A DNA stretch of 46,174 nt from CAMCHP01 sp036835325 (GTDB taxonomy: Bacteria; Bacteroidota; Bacteroidia; Flavobacteriales_D; Sanyastnellaceae), in the NCBI GenBank assembly GCA_036835325.1, contig DAITMF010000028.1, positions 1 through 46,174 on the forward strand, read 5' to 3'. Position 1 is the stretch's first letter, and every line of letters begins with the position of its first letter. The notes under the pieces were generated by a model that made no database searches, was not told where the DNA came from, and worked only from the letters and a program-made list of their open reading frames with translations. Shown in pieces: positions 16,681 through 25,776 of this stretch. Made by a program: the position numbers and the translations under genes.

Positions 16681-17853
16681 ATGAGAATTGCACTGGTCAC
16701 CGATGGTGTGTACCCCTTTGTGGTAGGTGGTATGCAGAGGCACTCCGCTTACTTGACAAGGTACCTTACCCGTCAAGGGGCTCAGGTAATACTGGTCCAC
16801 TGTGCCACGCACGGTCAGCTGCCTTCGAAAGAAGAGGTCATTGACGCCCTGGGAATTGACCATCCTGAAAACCTCGAGATCATTACCCTTAGGTTTCCTT
16901 CATTTGGCAAACTCCCCGGGCATTACCTGCGCGAATCGCTTGTATATTCTGAAATGGCATTGAAGGCATTGAATGAACATCTCGCGTCGCTCGACTTGAT
17001 CTATGCAAAAGGTTTAAGTGGATGGATGATGGCCGAGAAACGACGTAAGCGACTCCTCAATGTTCCGTTGGCCGTTAAATTTCACGGTTATGAGATGTAC
17101 CAAACGATTCCGGGCTGGCGCAATCGTTTTGCACGGATGCTGCTCCGCGGCCCCGTTAAGTTCATCAATCAAAATGCTGATTGGGTGTTCTCATACGGTG
17201 GAAAAATCACTGAAATCATCACCAATCAGCTAGGTGTACTACCGGATAAGGTGCTGGAAATCCCCACCGGCATAGCCGAAGAATGGATTGCCGACAACGT
17301 GCCTTTGGCAAGCGGATTGCGTCGCCTTGTTTTTGTTGGTCGCTACGAACGTCGAAAGGGGGTTGAAGAGCTCAGCGCCGCCATTCAGGATTTATTGCGA
17401 AGCCATGAATTTGCCTTTGACTTCATCGGACCGGTGCCCTTCAATGAGCGCATCAAACACCCCAATGTTCACTACCACGGCCAACTTACTGACACCAACG
17501 AAATAAAGGCAATTCTCGACACGGCACAGGTGCTTGTCACCCCTTCACATGCCGAGGGCATGCCCAACGTAATTTTAGAAGGTATGTCGCGCGGCTTGGC
17601 TGTGATTGCCACCGATGTGGGCGCAATTTCGGCGATGGTCGACTCATCCAATGGCTGGCTCATCGAAGCAAACAACGCCACCGACTTAAAGACCGCAATT
17701 CGAGAATCACTTACAATTCAACCTGAACGATTAGAAGCGATGCAGCAACGTTCCATCCAACGCGCAATGGAACAATTCACTTGGAGCGCAGTAGCTCACC
17801 AAACCCTGAACGTTCTGCGACAAATTTCGCACCAAGATGCAGCACAACACTAG
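16681..17853 (+). CDS. Glycosyltransferase family 4 protein
   Basis: A 390-residue GT-B glycosyltransferase. The N-terminus MRIALVTDGVYPFVVGGMQRH has the classic GG acceptor loop. The donor domain shows RRLVFVGRYERRKGVEEL and the EX7E catalytic motif as EGMPNVILEGM preceded by SHA, and ends with TDVGAI. It is a typical retaining GT4 such as those extending O-antigen or capsule repeats on undecaprenyl phosphate. It has its own promoter and overlaps the following acyltransferase gene by 17 bases, suggesting translational coupling. Specificity is unknown. Confidence 0.93.
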   Translation: MRIALVTDGVYPFVVGGMQRHSAYLTRYLTRQGAQVILVHCATHGQLPSKEEVIDALGIDHPENLEIITLRFPSFGKLPGHYLRESLVYSEMALKALNEHLASLDLIYAKGLSGWMMAEKRRKRLLNVPLAVKFHGYEMYQTIPGWRNRFARMLLRGPVKFINQNADWVFSYGGKITEIITNQLGVLPDKVLEIPTGIAEEWIADNVPLASGLRRLVFVGRYERRKGVEELSAAIQDLLRSHEFAFDFIGPVPFNERIKHPNVHYHGQLTDTNEIKAILDTAQVLVTPSHAEGMPNVILEGMSRGLAVIATDVGAISAMVDSSNGWLIEANNATDLKTAIRESLTIQPERLEAMQQRSIQRAMEQFTWSAVAHQTLNVLRQISHQDAAQH

Positions 17854-19123
17854 GGGCGTGTTTTTCCCGAGTCTCAATGGACTCAGATTTATGGCTGCAT
17901 CTGCCGTCATGATTACGCACATAGAACTTGTGAAATTCTATCTGCGCAACCAGTACAATTTGAAGTCTTACTGGTTCGACTTGTGGGGAAAATGGCACAA
18001 TGGAGACCAAATGGGACACAGAATCGTTGAATCTACACCCATTGAAACCATCTTAACACATCCCATCGTAAAGTGGTATCACCCCATTGTTTCCGAAGCC
18101 GGCCCGCTTGGAGTGGTCTTCTTCTTTGTACTCAGCGGCTTCCTTATCACGTATTTATTGTTCACAGAGCAAGACCTAACCGGCACTGTGGCCGTGCGCA
18201 AGTTTTACATCCGAAGGCTGCTGCGAATTTGGCCGCTGTATTACTTGATCGTGATTCTCGGATTCTTGGTATTGCCTCAGTTTGGCATCTTTGATGTGCC
18301 TAACCAAAGGGCTATTTTAGACGGTAAACCTGAGCATTTCTGGTTGAATTTTGGCCTGTTCATGGTCATTTTCCCAAATCTCGCAATGTCGATTTTTGGC
18401 CCGTTCCCGAACATCGGTCAACTTTGGTCAATTGGCGTTGAAGAGCAATTCTACATCGTTTGGCCCGTATTAATTAAAAAAACAATCAGGCCGCTACGGA
18501 TTATCTTGATCGTGATTCTGTCGTTAATTTTGGTCAAAGCACTGGTCTTAGCTTTGGATGGAATAGTACCTGAAAAATACTGGGATTTGGTTATCCGATT
18601 TTTTGCAATGACCAAGCTCGAATCAATGGCTATTGGTGGCCTTGGCGCTTGGATTCTTTACCACAACAAGCATGGCTTTTTACGTTTGGCCTACAAGCCT
18701 GCCGTTCAAACACTCGCTTATGCCGGCATCCCCTTGCTGCTTTATTTCACACCGGCATTCATACAAAATGGCGCGCATCTCATCTACAGCATACTTTTCC
18801 TGGTCATCATTCTTAACGTCAGCACCAATCCGAACAGCATCCTTAAACTGGAGAATCGAATTTTCCACTCATTGGGGAAAATTAGTTACGGACTCTACAT
18901 GTACCACTTGCTTGTGATTACCGCTGTCATCCACCTAGTGGCACCTCTTTTTTCGGAAGCAAGCCGGAATGGATTGGCTGCCAATTTGGTGTTTTACGGT
19001 TTATCTTTCGCGATCTCTATCGCTATTTCATACCTTTCGTATCATTTCTTTGAATCGCGGTTTATCCGCATGAAAAGCCGTTTCACTAAAGTCACCAGCG
19101 GTGACGATGCACGTAAGCAATGA
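17837..19123 (+). CDS. Acyltransferase 3 family protein (OafA/YrhL-like)
   Basis: A 428-residue integral membrane O-acyltransferase. The family start FFPSLNGLRFMAASAVMITHIE holds the conserved Arg and His, and GVVFFFVLSGFLITYLLF followed by KFYIRRLLRIWPLYYLIV is the hallmark segment. About ten hydrophobic helices follow, ending in YHFFESRFIR. These proteins transfer acetyl or other acyl groups onto sugars of surface polysaccharides. The gene overlaps the GT4 upstream and the Wzy-like gene downstream (ATGA), so it is coupled with assembly of the same glycan. The start at ATG 17837 fits the family alignment. Confidence 0.93.
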   Translation: MQHNTRGVFFPSLNGLRFMAASAVMITHIELVKFYLRNQYNLKSYWFDLWGKWHNGDQMGHRIVESTPIETILTHPIVKWYHPIVSEAGPLGVVFFFVLSGFLITYLLFTEQDLTGTVAVRKFYIRRLLRIWPLYYLIVILGFLVLPQFGIFDVPNQRAILDGKPEHFWLNFGLFMVIFPNLAMSIFGPFPNIGQLWSIGVEEQFYIVWPVLIKKTIRPLRIILIVILSLILVKALVLALDGIVPEKYWDLVIRFFAMTKLESMAIGGLGAWILYHNKHGFLRLAYKPAVQTLAYAGIPLLLYFTPAFIQNGAHLIYSILFLVIILNVSTNPNSILKLENRIFHSLGKISYGLYMYHLLVITAVIHLVAPLFSEASRNGLAANLVFYGLSFAISIAISYLSYHFFESRFIRMKSRFTKVTSGDDARKQ

Positions 19124-20421
19124 CCGGAAGGTTCGCAAAACTAGCTATAGCGTTCTCCATTTTCATTAGCTCTTATGTATTCTTCAAATCGCCGTTTGAA
19201 GGGTATGCGAGCTACTTGGTCATGCTGCTGTTCTTCCCTGCTTACCTTGCGCGTTTATCCTTTCCCAAAGAGGTAATTCTTGTGTTTAGCCCACCTCTCT
19301 TAGCAGGTGTCTTGAGCATCCAGTCCGGTGATAACGAATGGGGCTTGTTCATTAAAATTTTCTTGGGCTTCTTTAGTTCGGTGCTGTTCTACCGCTATGT
19401 TTTCGAAGCCTTCGACAAGGATGTCAATAAACTGTTCGGTATCTTCATGACGGGCGCGGTCACAGTCTCCTTAATTGGCCTCATTCAGATTCTTAGTTAC
19501 TTCGTAGGGTTCGAACCCGGATACAACTACCGTTGGATTTTCAATAAGTGGAGTCTGTCACTTGGTGGAACGGGCGTACGAATGAATTCTGTATTCTCAG
19601 AACCGGCTTATTTCGCCGGTGTAATTGGACCCGCGTTCTTTGTGGCTATCAATAACGTGATTACCCGTGAATACCAGTTTGTTTCACGCAGGGCTTCTTG
19701 GATTATTGTTCTCGCCTATCCGCTTACCTTCTCAACCCTTGGCTTCATGTCAATGGCCATTACAGCCGTTCTACTCCTCGTGAACTACGGCTTTATTCGG
19801 TATGCCATTCTCGTAGGCCCGTTGGTTTACTTCGGATACACATACGCTTACGAGAACATCCCAGAATTTAGGCAGCGCATCGATGGAACCCAAATGGCCT
19901 TTGGAGAAAATGAAGATATTAAAAACCTCAACGACGTGCACGGCTCAAGCTTCGTGCTCTACAACAACTACGTGATCACGATGGAAAACTTCAAACGCAA
20001 CCCGGTATTCGGTACCGGCCTCGGCTCGCACCCGGTTGCTTTTGACCGCTATTCACTCACCAATATGGCTGGCATCTTGAAAATCGACTTCAACAAAGCC
20101 GATGCCAACTCAATGTTACTAAGGCTTCTATCAGAAACCGGGCTCTACGGTGTCAGCGTAATGCTGATTCTTATATTCAGAAACTTCCTCACCCGAAAAC
20201 GATCAGCAAACGATACCAATTGGCTGATTTCCAACTCAGTACTAGTAGTAATCGTCGTCTACCTTGCCCGGCAAGGCCACTACTTCATCAATGGATTCCC
20301 CTTCTTCATCTGGATGTATTACTTCGTTAGAAAGCAAAACACAGCGCAAGTCAACGCCATCAGAGAAGCGGAGACTACCGAACACATCGCAGAGCAAAAA
20401 CGGCTTGCAGCAGCACCCTAA
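19120..20421 (+). CDS. O-antigen polymerase/ligase-like membrane protein (Wzy-like)
   Basis: A 433-residue polytopic membrane protein with roughly ten to twelve hydrophobic segments and one long periplasmic loop (about residues 245-320) containing NPVFGTGLGSHPVAF, a motif of the Wzy_C/O-antigen ligase superfamily. It is expected to polymerise lipid-linked repeat units in the periplasm, or, less likely, to ligate the glycan to a carrier. The C-terminus is charged and cytoplasmic. A Wzy-dependent route would need a flippase; no Wzx is present, and the ABC exporter at 3743-5521 is the nearest candidate. It overlaps the acyltransferase gene by four bases. Confidence 0.85.
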   Translation: MTGRFAKLAIAFSIFISSYVFFKSPFEGYASYLVMLLFFPAYLARLSFPKEVILVFSPPLLAGVLSIQSGDNEWGLFIKIFLGFFSSVLFYRYVFEAFDKDVNKLFGIFMTGAVTVSLIGLIQILSYFVGFEPGYNYRWIFNKWSLSLGGTGVRMNSVFSEPAYFAGVIGPAFFVAINNVITREYQFVSRRASWIIVLAYPLTFSTLGFMSMAITAVLLLVNYGFIRYAILVGPLVYFGYTYAYENIPEFRQRIDGTQMAFGENEDIKNLNDVHGSSFVLYNNYVITMENFKRNPVFGTGLGSHPVAFDRYSLTNMAGILKIDFNKADANSMLLRLLSETGLYGVSVMLILIFRNFLTRKRSANDTNWLISNSVLVVIVVYLARQGHYFINGFPFFIWMYYFVRKQNTAQVNAIREAETTEHIAEQKRLAAAP

Positions 20422-20443
20422 TGCTCGCATCCATCCAAAAATG

Positions 20444-20451
20444 TACCTTTG
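20444..20451 (+). promoter_or_regulatory. -7 promoter element abutting the epimerase start
   Basis: TACCTTTG is a perfect TAnnTTTG, ending three bases before ATG 20455. Transcription from here would give a leaderless or nearly leaderless message. No -33 TTG lies at the usual distance. Confidence 0.4.
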
Positions 20452-20454
20452 AGC

Positions 20455-21402
20455 ATGACCCGAATACTCATCACCGGAGGCGCAGGATTCATCGCAGGTG
20501 CGCTTGCTGAACGCCTCGCAGCGCATCCCGAACGGCAAATTGTCATCGTTGACAACTTTGAAACCGGATCCCCGGCCAACATCCCTTCGTCTCCCCATGG
20601 GAACATTCGGTTCATCAAATGCGATGTCAACGACTACCGCGACATTTCAGCCGTGTTCTTCAGCCACAACTTCGATTTTGTGTTCCACTACGCAGCCCTC
20701 GTCGGCGTGCAACGAACCCTCGCAAATCCCGTGAAGGTACTTCGCGACCTCGATGGTATTCGCCACATCCTCGACTTGGCCAAAAACACCGATGTAAAAC
20801 GGGTGTTTTTCAGCTCGTCAAGCGAGGTCTACGGCGAACCTTTCGAAATCCCACAAAACGAAAGCACTACCCCACTCAACTCCCGCCTTCCCTATGCCAT
20901 CGTCAAAAACGCCGGCGAATCATGGCTGCGGGCATACCACACCGAGTACGGCCTCGAGTACACCATCTTTCGTTTCTTCAACACATACGGCCCTCGCCAA
21001 AGCGAAGACTTCGTTGTCACTCGGTTCATTCGCGCTGCCCTTGCCGGAAAGCCCATCACAATCTACGGTGATGGACTCCAAACCCGCACCTTCTGCTACA
21101 TCCATGACAACATCGAAGCCTGCATGCGCATTTTCGAAAACAGCGACTTCGTTAACGATGTCGTCAACATTGGCTCCGACCATGAAATTACCGTCCTCGA
21201 ACTGGCTCAAGCAATAATCGCACTCACCAATAGCGAATCCAACATCGAACACCTTCCTGCACTCAAAGAAGGCGATATGAGCCGAAGAAAGCCCGACATC
21301 GGTAAAATGAGGCGTGTACTCGAACGCCAACTCACCCCGCTCGACGAAGGGCTCATCAAGGTCATCAACCACATCAACAAAGGCGTACATGTGCGGCATT
21401 AA
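20455..21402 (+). CDS. NAD-dependent sugar epimerase/dehydratase (extended SDR)
   Basis: A 315-residue extended SDR acting on a nucleotide sugar. The NAD-binding motif is ITGGAGFIAG (6-15), the catalytic region has FFSSSSEVYGEP and the YxxxK pair Tyr147/Lys151 (PYAIVKN), and RFFNTYGPRQ and GDGLQTRTF are the substrate-side motifs shared by UDP-glucose 4-epimerases, UDP-glucuronate decarboxylases and dTDP-glucose dehydratases. Which of these reactions it performs is not clear. The frame is open to TTG 20449, but ATG 20455 gives a canonical start. It overlaps the AsnB-type gene by 14 bases, which suggests the two act on the same sugar, for example a uronic acid that is later amidated (inference). 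Confidence 0.9.
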   Translation: MTRILITGGAGFIAGALAERLAAHPERQIVIVDNFETGSPANIPSSPHGNIRFIKCDVNDYRDISAVFFSHNFDFVFHYAALVGVQRTLANPVKVLRDLDGIRHILDLAKNTDVKRVFFSSSSEVYGEPFEIPQNESTTPLNSRLPYAIVKNAGESWLRAYHTEYGLEYTIFRFFNTYGPRQSEDFVVTRFIRAALAGKPITIYGDGLQTRTFCYIHDNIEACMRIFENSDFVNDVVNIGSDHEITVLELAQAIIALTNSESNIEHLPALKEGDMSRRKPDIGKMRRVLERQLTPLDEGLIKVINHINKGVHVRH

Positions 21403-23260
21403 CGGCATCATCGGCACCGAAACGCTTCAAAACCCGGCGAGCATAATCGCCAACATGAACGCGGCTTTGGCCCACCGCGGCCCCGATGCCGATGGCGTAT
21501 TCACCGACCATGGCATCGCACTCGGGCACCGCAGGCTCTCCATCATCGATCTGAGCAATGACGGCAACCAACCGTTCTACAGCTACGACGGCAACCAAGT
21601 GCTCGTGTTCAACGGTGAAATCTACAACTACCCCGAACTGCGTGAAGAAATCGGCGACTACCCCTGGAAATCAGGCGGCGATACCGAAGTCATTATCGCG
21701 GCCTACCGCAAATGGGGAATCGAATTCACGCAACGCTTAAACGGCATGTTCGCCTTCGCGTTGTGGGATGCTGACACTCGCTCCCTTCTCGTTGTTCGTG
21801 ACCGCCTCGGCATAAAACCCCTCTACTACGCCCGTGCCGGAAACGGCGGCATAGCCTTCTCATCTGAGCTCCGCGCACTTTTGGCAAGTGGTCTCATCGA
21901 CCGCAAGGTCAACCGCGATGCCCTCGCCGATTACCTCCGCTACCAAACGGTACACGCACCCGCTACGATTGCCGCCGGTGTTGAGATGCTCTTGCCCGGA
22001 CACCGCATCGTGGCCACCGATAGCGAAATGCACATTGAACCGTGGTACGACCTACCGGCGGAGGTAACACCGATCATTCACGACCGGCCTCGGGTGCTGT
22101 CCCGAATTCGTGAACTACTGACCGACTCGGTGGCCCTGCGCATGCGCGCCGATGTCGACTTCGGAGCCTTCCTCTCAGGGGGGATTGACAGCAGCGCAGT
22201 CGTCGGACTCATGGCATCGGTGTCTGACCGGCCAATCAACACCTTCAATGTCGCATTCAGCGAAGATGAATTCTCGGAGGCCGAACACGCGCGCACCATC
22301 GCCAAACGCTTCAACACGCGGCACACCGAAATCGAACTCACGGCCGATCGCTTCCTCGAACTCATCCCCGATGCGCTCAATGCCCTCGATCACCCAAGCG
22401 GCGACGGCCCAAACACCTTCGTTGTAAGCAAAGTCACCCGCCAAGAAGGGATTAAAATGGCCCTCTCCGGCCTCGGTGGTGACGAACTCTTCGCCGGCTA
22501 TGGCATCTTCAAACAATCGGTTGAGATGCTCGACAAACGCTGGGTCATGAGCTTCCCAAAATTCGCTCGGCAAATGGCCGGAAGCGCCCTGCAAATGGCA
22601 AAACCCGGCATCGCGTCGTGGAAAACCACTGAAGTCATCCTCCAAGATTACCTCGATCTCGAACACGCCTACCCCATTTCGCGGCTCACACTGCCCAATC
22701 CGCTCATCAAATCACTGCTCAACAACGCCAAACTCCCGCCCAACGCGGTGCGCAAATACCTCGAACGTGAATTGTCAACGCGCCGTCCGGGATTCAACTT
22801 GCCCTACCTCAGCCAAGTTTCGCTTGCCGAAATCGGAAGCTACATGCAAAACGTACTCCTGCGCGACACCGATCAAATGAGCATGGCCCACGCGCTCGAA
22901 GTGCGTGTACCTTTTCTCGACCACCGTTTGGTCAGCTACGTGATGGGCGTGCCTGACCCCTTCAAATACCCGCATACACCGAAAAAACTGCTCACCGATG
23001 CGCTCGACGACCTCCTGCCTTCGTCAATCATCGACCGTAAAAAAATGGGCTTCACCCTGCCATGGGAGCACTGGATGCGCAACCAACTCAGAGGGTTCTG
23101 CGAAACCGCATTGAACAGCCTTAAAAAACGCGACGAATTCAACGCGGCTGAAATTGACCGTCTTTGGCTCAGGTTCATCAACCGCGACCGCATGATTTCG
23201 TGGTCGCGCGTTTGGCACCTCGTAGTGCTGGGGTACTGGCTCGAAAAAAACAGGTTTTGA
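21389..23260 (+). CDS. asnB: Asparagine synthase (glutamine-hydrolysing) family amidotransferase
   Basis: A 623-residue AsnB-type enzyme. Cys2 (MCGINGI) is the glutaminase nucleophile exposed after removal of Met1, so ATG 21389 is the true start even though the frame is open from 21314. The glutaminase domain continues with LAHRGPDADG, FNGEIYNY and SGGDTE; the synthetase domain has the ATP PP-loop FLSGGIDSSA (261-270) and LGGDELFAGY. Besides free asparagine synthesis, such proteins (WbpS-like) amidate uronic acids in O-antigen loci. Its position between a sugar epimerase (14-base overlap) and a glycosyltransferase (TTGA overlap) favours the glycan role. Only the family is certain. Confidence 0.92.
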   Translation: MCGINGIIGTETLQNPASIIANMNAALAHRGPDADGVFTDHGIALGHRRLSIIDLSNDGNQPFYSYDGNQVLVFNGEIYNYPELREEIGDYPWKSGGDTEVIIAAYRKWGIEFTQRLNGMFAFALWDADTRSLLVVRDRLGIKPLYYARAGNGGIAFSSELRALLASGLIDRKVNRDALADYLRYQTVHAPATIAAGVEMLLPGHRIVATDSEMHIEPWYDLPAEVTPIIHDRPRVLSRIRELLTDSVALRMRADVDFGAFLSGGIDSSAVVGLMASVSDRPINTFNVAFSEDEFSEAEHARTIAKRFNTRHTEIELTADRFLELIPDALNALDHPSGDGPNTFVVSKVTRQEGIKMALSGLGGDELFAGYGIFKQSVEMLDKRWVMSFPKFARQMAGSALQMAKPGIASWKTTEVILQDYLDLEHAYPISRLTLPNPLIKSLLNNAKLPPNAVRKYLERELSTRRPGFNLPYLSQVSLAEIGSYMQNVLLRDTDQMSMAHALEVRVPFLDHRLVSYVMGVPDPFKYPHTPKKLLTDALDDLLPSSIIDRKKMGFTLPWEHWMRNQLRGFCETALNSLKKRDEFNAAEIDRLWLRFINRDRMISWSRVWHLVVLGYWLEKNRF

Positions 23261-24396
23261 CAGCGCTGCCTGAAGTCATCATCTTTGTCGATTGGTACCT
23301 GCCCGGCTACCGCGCCGGCGGTCCGATTCAATCGGTGGCTTCGCTTGTGGCGCACCTTCCCTGCCGATTCTCCATCGTGACGTCGTGCTTTGATCACGCC
23401 ACCTCAACGCCTTACCCGGGCATCGCCACCGACCAGTGGATTGACCGTGCACCCAACGAACGCGTCATCTACTTGAGCAAGCGGCCGAGCGCCAAACAAC
23501 TGGCGTCAATACTTTCTGAGCGCGCCTACCACCGCATCCTCATCAACAGTTTGTTCAGTGTTTCCTTTGCGGTGCTTCCCTTGTTCGCCTGCCGGCGGAT
23601 GGGCATGCAAACCAAGGTCATCCTCGCCCCGAGGGGGATGTTGAAACACGGCGCGTTGTCGCTTAAGGCCGGAAAGAAAAAAACATTCATCGCGCTGGCC
23701 AAAACATTCGGATGGTTCCGCGGCATCACATGGTTGGCAAGCTCATCCGACGAACGCAATGAAATCGTCACCCACTTCGGTCAAGCGAGCACGGTGGTGG
23801 TAGCTCCAAACCTGCCCCGCAAAGTCACCATCCGGCGAAGCCGACCCAAAAAAGAGGCAGGTGAACTTCACCTGTACACCGTTGCACGGGTCAGCCAAGA
23901 AAAAAACCTGCTGCAAGGCATTGAATGGCTTGCGCAAACCGGCGGATGCATTCGCTACGACATTTTCGGAACCCTCCAAAACACCGATTACCTCGCAAAA
24001 TGCCAAACAGCCGCTGAGCGCGCCCCGCAACTCGATGTGCGCTTTCACGGCGACATTGCGCCGCACGAAATTCCCGATAAAACGTCGCAGCACCACTTCA
24101 TGTTCTTGCCCACGCTTGGCGAGAATTACGGCCATTCAATCGCTGAGGCCATTGGATCAGGTATTCCGGTGATTGTTTCTGATCAAACCCCTTGGCGCAA
24201 CTTGCACAGTGACCAACTCGGCTGGGATTTGCCACTCGCAGCTGACCGTATGCTGCCCGTTTTGCTTCATTGTTTGGAAATGGATGACGACCTTTACACC
24301 GAACTTTGCCAAGGCACCGAAACCAACGGCCCCAAGCGAACCCACAACGAAGCTGCACTCCGGGCAAACCTAAAACTGTTCTGCGAAACGCCATGA
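23257..24396 (+). CDS. Glycosyltransferase family 4 protein
   Basis: A probable 379-residue GT-B enzyme. Characteristic segments are IIFVDWYLPGYRAGGPIQSV at the N-terminus, KVILAPRGMLKHGAL (about 125-139), YTVARVSQEKNLLQGIEWL opening the donor domain, and the EX7E motif as LPTLGENYGHSIAEAIGSG. The frame runs back to 23164 inside asnB without an ATG near the domain start; TTG 23257 overlaps the asnB stop as TTGA and puts the start just before the first beta strand, so it is preferred. The PRGML segment is typical of GT4 members in exopolysaccharide clusters next to WcaF-like acetyltransferases. The next gene starts in an ATGA overlap. Confidence 0.88.
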   Translation: MTALPEVIIFVDWYLPGYRAGGPIQSVASLVAHLPCRFSIVTSCFDHATSTPYPGIATDQWIDRAPNERVIYLSKRPSAKQLASILSERAYHRILINSLFSVSFAVLPLFACRRMGMQTKVILAPRGMLKHGALSLKAGKKKTFIALAKTFGWFRGITWLASSSDERNEIVTHFGQASTVVVAPNLPRKVTIRRSRPKKEAGELHLYTVARVSQEKNLLQGIEWLAQTGGCIRYDIFGTLQNTDYLAKCQTAAERAPQLDVRFHGDIAPHEIPDKTSQHHFMFLPTLGENYGHSIAEAIGSGIPVIVSDQTPWRNLHSDQLGWDLPLAADRMLPVLLHCLEMDDDLYTELCQGTETNGPKRTHNEAALRANLKLFCETP

Positions 24397-24947
24397 CCAC
24401 CACCACCGACCTCAGCACCTTTCACAATCCGGACTACAAGCCGGGGCCACTCCTGAAGCGCGTGCTGTGGTTTGTTGTCAACGCAATCGTCTTCCAAAAT
24501 CCGCTTGTACCGTTCTCCGGCCTAAAATGCGCCATTCTGCGTCTCTTCGGCGCGCGGGTCGGTCGTGGCGTGGTTATCAAACCGTCGGTGAACATCAAAT
24601 ACCCTTGGAAATTAAGCATCGGCGAATACGCTTGGATCGGTGAACAGGTGTGGATTGACAACCTCACTTGCACCCGCATTGGCAGCCACGTTTGCCTTTC
24701 GCAAGGCGCCATGCTTCTGTGCGGCAACCATGACTACACCAAAAGCAGCTTTGATTTGATTACCGGCGAAATCACCCTCGAAAACGGCGCCTGGATTGGC
24801 GCCCGAGCGTTGGTGGGCCCGGGCGTTACCGTTGGCAACCATGCCGTACTTGCTGTGGCATCGGTCGCCACCAAAAACCTCGACCCCTACACCATTTACC
24901 GCGGAAATCCGGCAGTCGCCGTAAGGCAACGAAGCATCGCACCATGA
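24393..24947 (+). CDS. WcaF-like hexapeptide-repeat acetyltransferase
   Basis: A 184-residue left-handed beta-helix acyltransferase of the WcaF/colanic acid type. Hexapeptide repeats are visible from IGEYAWIGEQVWID to IGARALVGPGVTVGNHAVLAVASV, with the WcaF-like HDYTKSSFDLITGEITLENGAWIGA (His of NHDYT being the likely catalytic base). It would transfer acetyl from acetyl-CoA to a sugar hydroxyl. ATG 24393 is chosen over the upstream frame opening at 24306 because it forms an ATGA overlap with the preceding stop. The gene overlaps the GT2 gene by four bases. Confidence 0.92.
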   Translation: MTTTTDLSTFHNPDYKPGPLLKRVLWFVVNAIVFQNPLVPFSGLKCAILRLFGARVGRGVVIKPSVNIKYPWKLSIGEYAWIGEQVWIDNLTCTRIGSHVCLSQGAMLLCGNHDYTKSSFDLITGEITLENGAWIGARALVGPGVTVGNHAVLAVASVATKNLDPYTIYRGNPAVAVRQRSIAP

Positions 24948-25699
24948 AAATCAGCATTGTAACGATTGCCTACAACAGCGCACAAACCATTGAAGCTACG
25001 CTGCAATCGGTCATCCAACAAGATTACCCTGACGTCGAGTACATTGTGATTGACGGTGGGTCAAGCGACGGTACACAAGCCATCGTACAGAAATACCTTC
25101 ACCGCATCGCTCATTTCAGCTCTGAACCCGATAAAGGCATTTACGATGCCATGAACAAAGGGGTTCGAGCGGCCACCGGCGATGTCATTGGCGTTCTCAA
25201 CAGCGATGACTTTTATGCCGATGCATCGGTCATTCGCGATGTGGTCAACACCCTTAAAGCACATCCTGAATGCGAAGCCCTGTACGCCGATTTGGTGTAC
25301 GTTGATCGCGCGCACACCGATAAGGTCACGCGTTACTGGAAGGCCGGCCAATTTAACCGTTCGCGCTTTCGCCAAGGCTGGATGCCTCCACACCCCACCT
25401 TCTTTGTGTCACGCAGCGCTTACGACCGCTTTGGTCTCTACTCGCTCGATTTGAAATCGGCCGCCGATTATGAACTCATGCTCCGTTTCCTTTATAAGCA
25501 CCAAATCCGGTGCTGTTACCTCCCGCGGGTCATCACACGTATGCGCGTTGGGGGCGAAAGCAACGTAAGCCTCAAAAACCGACTGCGCGCCAACAAAGAA
25601 GACCGAAAAGCTTGGACCATGAACGGTCTCCGTCCGGCGTGGTACACTTTAACACTAAAGCCCATCTCAAAAATCGGACAGTTCATTCGCAAAGCGTAA
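24944..25699 (+). CDS. Glycosyltransferase family 2 protein (WcaE-like)
   Basis: A 251-residue GT-A inverting glycosyltransferase. It has the GT2 start KISIVTIAYNSAQTIEATLQSV, VIDGGSSDGT (36-45), the EPDKGIYDAMNKG segment of WcaE-like enzymes and the metal-binding VLNSDDFY. C-terminal helices with basic residues suggest peripheral membrane binding. It is the last gene of the plus-strand glycan run, coupled to the WcaF-like gene by ATGA and followed 27 bases later by a strong hairpin terminator. Sugar specificity is not readable. Confidence 0.93.
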   Translation: MKISIVTIAYNSAQTIEATLQSVIQQDYPDVEYIVIDGGSSDGTQAIVQKYLHRIAHFSSEPDKGIYDAMNKGVRAATGDVIGVLNSDDFYADASVIRDVVNTLKAHPECEALYADLVYVDRAHTDKVTRYWKAGQFNRSRFRQGWMPPHPTFFVSRSAYDRFGLYSLDLKSAADYELMLRFLYKHQIRCCYLPRVITRMRVGGESNVSLKNRLRANKEDRKAWTMNGLRPAWYTLTLKPISKIGQFIRKA

Positions 25700-25726
25700 A
25701 CCGTAAACCGAGCTCGCATCAACCAA

Positions 25727-25754
25727 AAAAGGCCACCTCTTCGGGTGGCCTTTT
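25727..25754 (+). terminator. Strong bidirectional rho-independent terminator
   Basis: A perfect 11-base-pair stem, AAAAGGCCACC (25727-25737) and GGTGGCCTTTT (25744-25754), with a six-base TCTTCG loop. A-rich and T-rich flanks let it serve both strands. It lies between the convergent glycan run and the PorG-like gene, and marks the end of the glycan locus. Confidence 0.9.
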
Positions 25755-25776
25755 GAATGCCGTTGTGTGTGCGCTG

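Noticed and set aside
20619..21071. A 150-codon frame overlapping the epimerase in another frame on the same strand
   Set aside because: Very rich in Arg, Pro and His with no domain pattern; the epimerase in the other frame has complete motifs.
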